A stretch of DNA of 37,126 nucleotides from Qaidamihabitans albus (GTDB lineage Bacteria; Actinomycetota; Actinomycetes; Mycobacteriales; Pseudonocardiaceae): positions 1 to 37,126 of the forward strand of contig NZ_JAEHOB010000016.1 of assembly GCF_016464705.1 (NCBI RefSeq), read 5' to 3'. The position numbers and the translations under genes were made by a program. The notes under the pieces are model-generated. The model saw only the letters and a program-made list of their open reading frames with translations, made no database searches and was not told the DNA's origin. Below are positions 35,383-37,126 of this stretch, piece by piece. Every line of letters starts with the position of its first letter. The first letter of the stretch is position 1.

Positions 35383-35415
35383 GCGCACCAAACGTTCACC
35401 GCGTGCTCACCCGTT
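35383..35415 (+). promoter_or_regulatory. Pho-box-like direct repeats upstream of phoD
   Basis: Three tandem 11-bp units, GCGCACCaaac, GTTCACCgcgt and GCTCACCcgtt, match the GTTCACC-type direct repeat units bound by PhoP in Streptomyces and relatives. The units end about 75 bp upstream of the phoD start, consistent with activation under phosphate limitation. Confidence 0.65.
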
Positions 35416-35489
35416 CGGGAAGGAACGGCCACTCTGGACTTGCAGGCTGTGCGGGTTCCGGCTGACCGCCACCCGTTGGGAGAATCTTC

Positions 35490-37100
35490 GTGCCCGCATC
35501 AGGTGAGAACCCCTCCTTCTCGACTTCCCGCCGTCACGTCCTCCTCGGCGGCGCCGCACTCGGTGCCGCCGCCGTGGCGGCGACAGCCACGACGCTGCCG
35601 CTCACCGCCACCGCGGCGCAGGGCGCGGGCAGGCCGGTCCCCGGCGACCCGTTCACCCTCGGCGTGGCGTCCGGCGAACCCGACCACCACAGCGTCGTCC
35701 TGTGGACCCGGCTCGCTCCCTCGCCGCTCGCCGAGGACGGCATGGGCGGCATGACGGGCAACCGCGTCGAGGTGCAGTGGGAGGTGGCGCTCGACGAAAG
35801 GTTCCGCCGGGTCGTGCGCCGTGGCCGTGAGCGCACCGGTCCGGACGCCGGGTATGCGGTGCACGCCGAGGTGGCCGGCCTGCGGGCGGGCTGGGAGTAC
35901 TTCTACCGTTTCCGCGCCGGCGGCCACGTGTCCCCGGCGGGCCGTACCCGCACCGCCCCGCCGGTCGGCGTGCTCGGCTCCGGCCTCGCGATGAGCTTCG
36001 CCTCCTGCTCGCAGTTCGAGCACGGCTACTTCACCGCCTACCGTCATCTCGCCGCCGACGAACCGGACCTCGTTCTCCACCTCGGCGACTACGTCTACGA
36101 GTACAAGCCGCAGGTCTACGTCTCCCCCGACGGCAACGTCCGCGATCACGCCGGACCGGAGACCGAGACGCTGGCGAACTACCGGCAGCGCTACGCCCAG
36201 TACCGGGCCGACGCCGACCTGCAGGCGGCGCACGCGGTGGCACCGTGGCTCGTGGTGCCCGACGACCACGAGGTGGACAACAACTGGGCGGGCGACGTCC
36301 ACGAGAAGCCGGAGATTCCGCAGCCCGACTTCATCCAGCGCCGGGCGAACGCGTTCCGCGCCTACTACGAGAACATGCCGCTGCGCCGCCGCAACCGGCC
36401 CCGCGGCTCGTCGATCCAGCTGTACCGCACGGTGACGTGGGGCTCACTGGCGAACTTCCACATGCTCGACACCCGGCAGTACCGCGACGACCAGGCCTGC
36501 GACGACGGCTGGAAGGTGTGCGAGGACTCCGCCGACCCCGCCCGCACCCTCACCGGCGACGAGCAGGAGGCCTGGCTGCTGAACAACTTCCGCCGCTCGC
36601 GCGCCCGCTGGGACGTACTCGGCCAGCAGGTGTTCTTCGCCCGCAGGGTGAGCGCATCCGGCGCCAACAGCATGGACGCGTGGGACGGCTACAAGGGTTC
36701 GCAGGAACGCATCACCGAAGGCTGGGTCGAGGCGGGCGTCCGCAACCCCGTGGTACTCACCGGCGACGTGCACACCCACTGGGCGAACGAGCTCAAGGCG
36801 AACTACGCCGACGCGGACAGCCCGGTCGTCGGTACCGAGCTGGTCACCAGCTCCATCACCTCCGGCGGCAACGGCGCGGACTCCGACCCGGCGGACGACC
36901 CCAACCTACAGCGCAACCCGCACATCAAGTTCCGCAACGCCCAGCGCGGCTACGTGCGCACCCGCATCACGCGCGAGGAGATGCGGGCGGACTTCCGCGT
37001 GGTGGACCGGGTCACCGAGCCCGGCGCCCCGGTGCGCACCCGGGCGTCGTTCGAGATCGCCGACCGCAACCCGGGGCTGACCGAGGTGCGGCCGCGCTGA
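35490..37100 (+). CDS. phoD: Tat-exported alkaline phosphatase/phosphodiesterase PhoD
   Basis: 536 residues. Twin-arginine signal (SRRHVLLGG, Arg14-Arg15, hydrophobic stretch to ~45), PhoD N-terminal domain (~55-150; FTLGVASGEPDHHSVVLWTRLAP) and the metallophosphatase domain with GDYVYEY, PDDHEVDNNWAGD, LDTRQYRDDQ and GDVHTHWANEL. This layout binds Fe3+/Ca2+ in PhoD enzymes and releases phosphate from esters outside the cell. GTG start at 35490 with GGGAG seven bases upstream. A Pho-box-like repeat lies upstream. It is divergent from groES; the gene is complete. Confidence 0.95.
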   Translation: MPASGENPSFSTSRRHVLLGGAALGAAAVAATATTLPLTATAAQGAGRPVPGDPFTLGVASGEPDHHSVVLWTRLAPSPLAEDGMGGMTGNRVEVQWEVALDERFRRVVRRGRERTGPDAGYAVHAEVAGLRAGWEYFYRFRAGGHVSPAGRTRTAPPVGVLGSGLAMSFASCSQFEHGYFTAYRHLAADEPDLVLHLGDYVYEYKPQVYVSPDGNVRDHAGPETETLANYRQRYAQYRADADLQAAHAVAPWLVVPDDHEVDNNWAGDVHEKPEIPQPDFIQRRANAFRAYYENMPLRRRNRPRGSSIQLYRTVTWGSLANFHMLDTRQYRDDQACDDGWKVCEDSADPARTLTGDEQEAWLLNNFRRSRARWDVLGQQVFFARRVSASGANSMDAWDGYKGSQERITEGWVEAGVRNPVVLTGDVHTHWANELKANYADADSPVVGTELVTSSITSGGNGADSDPADDPNLQRNPHIKFRNAQRGYVRTRITREEMRADFRVVDRVTEPGAPVRTRASFEIADRNPGLTEVRPR

Positions 37101-37104
37101 CCGG

Positions 37105-37126
37105 CTCGTGAGTGTTGGGGGGGGGG
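37105..37126. other. Start of a CTCGTGAGTG terminator repeat running into a 10-G homopolymer
   Basis: CTCGTGAGTGTTG (37105-37117) is identical to 13245-13257, but where that copy continues ACACGAG, this one is G only (37117-37126). The phoD stop is just before it. Most likely a contig end inside a hairpin with base-calling or assembly artefact. Confidence 0.75.

Overview
The window is strongly GC-rich DNA from a high-GC Gram-positive (actinobacterial) chromosome, most likely a member of the Pseudonocardiaceae (Amycolatopsis/Prauserella/Saccharomonospora type). The evidence is the codon bias, frequent GTG starts, actinobacterium-specific proteins (WhiB3, BldM-like regulator, RsdA/SigD, DUF5319, GuaB3, GroEL1 with a His-containing tail) and gene order. 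The right half follows the Mycobacterium tuberculosis choD-guaB3-guaB-DUF5319-rsdA-sigD-(Rv3415c)-whiB3-groEL1-groES order (Rv3409c-Rv3418c). The left end resembles the sucC / M23 peptidase / pcrA / chorismate mutase block (around Rv0948c-Rv0951). I place these by memory of the families; no search was run.

Layout. 1-2508 (minus): start of sucC, a degenerate B12-binding-fold protein and a large multi-pass membrane protein. 2509-3080: long non-coding leader. 3081-3908: exported M23 (LytM) peptidase. 3967-4221: small protein with a canonical LexA (SOS) box upstream. 4390-6843: PcrA helicase. 6955-7412: a Phe/Tyr-rich leader peptide, an antiterminator/terminator region and AroQ chorismate mutase, which together look like a ribosome-mediated attenuator. 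7472-13229: a small membrane protein, two membrane-anchored secreted-domain proteins, an active-looking Ser/Thr kinase and a second, kinase-like protein that lacks catalytic residues. 13310-15193: divergent LysR regulator and EamA transporter. 15198-18849: PspC-type two-component system (LuxR regulator, PspC-histidine kinase) divergent from a PspC/toastrack protein and a small membrane protein. 18900-21255: guaA and a GIDE-domain membrane protein. 21346-22743: aldehyde-dehydrogenase-like protein whose catalytic cysteine is replaced. 22754-27357: choD, guaB3, guaB. 27453-35126: DUF5319, rsdA-sigD, BldM-like regulator, helical-repeat protein, MerR/B12-like regulator, whiB3, groEL1 and groES with a CIRCE operator. 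35490-37100: Tat-exported PhoD phosphatase behind a Pho-box-like repeat.

Functional themes: envelope and stress signalling (M23 peptidase, PspC system, Ser/Thr kinase pair, SigD/RsdA, GroE), purine nucleotide synthesis (guaA, guaB, guaB3), aromatic amino acid entry (chorismate mutase) and development/redox-type regulators (WhiB3, BldM-like). Two families of palindromic intergenic repeats punctuate the window. The right edge runs into a 10-G homopolymer inside a copy of one of them, which suggests a contig end. The strongest candidate for an undescribed element is the aromatic attenuator in front of chorismate mutase. The SOS-box-controlled small gene, the pseudokinase and the putative operator between the PspC genes come next.
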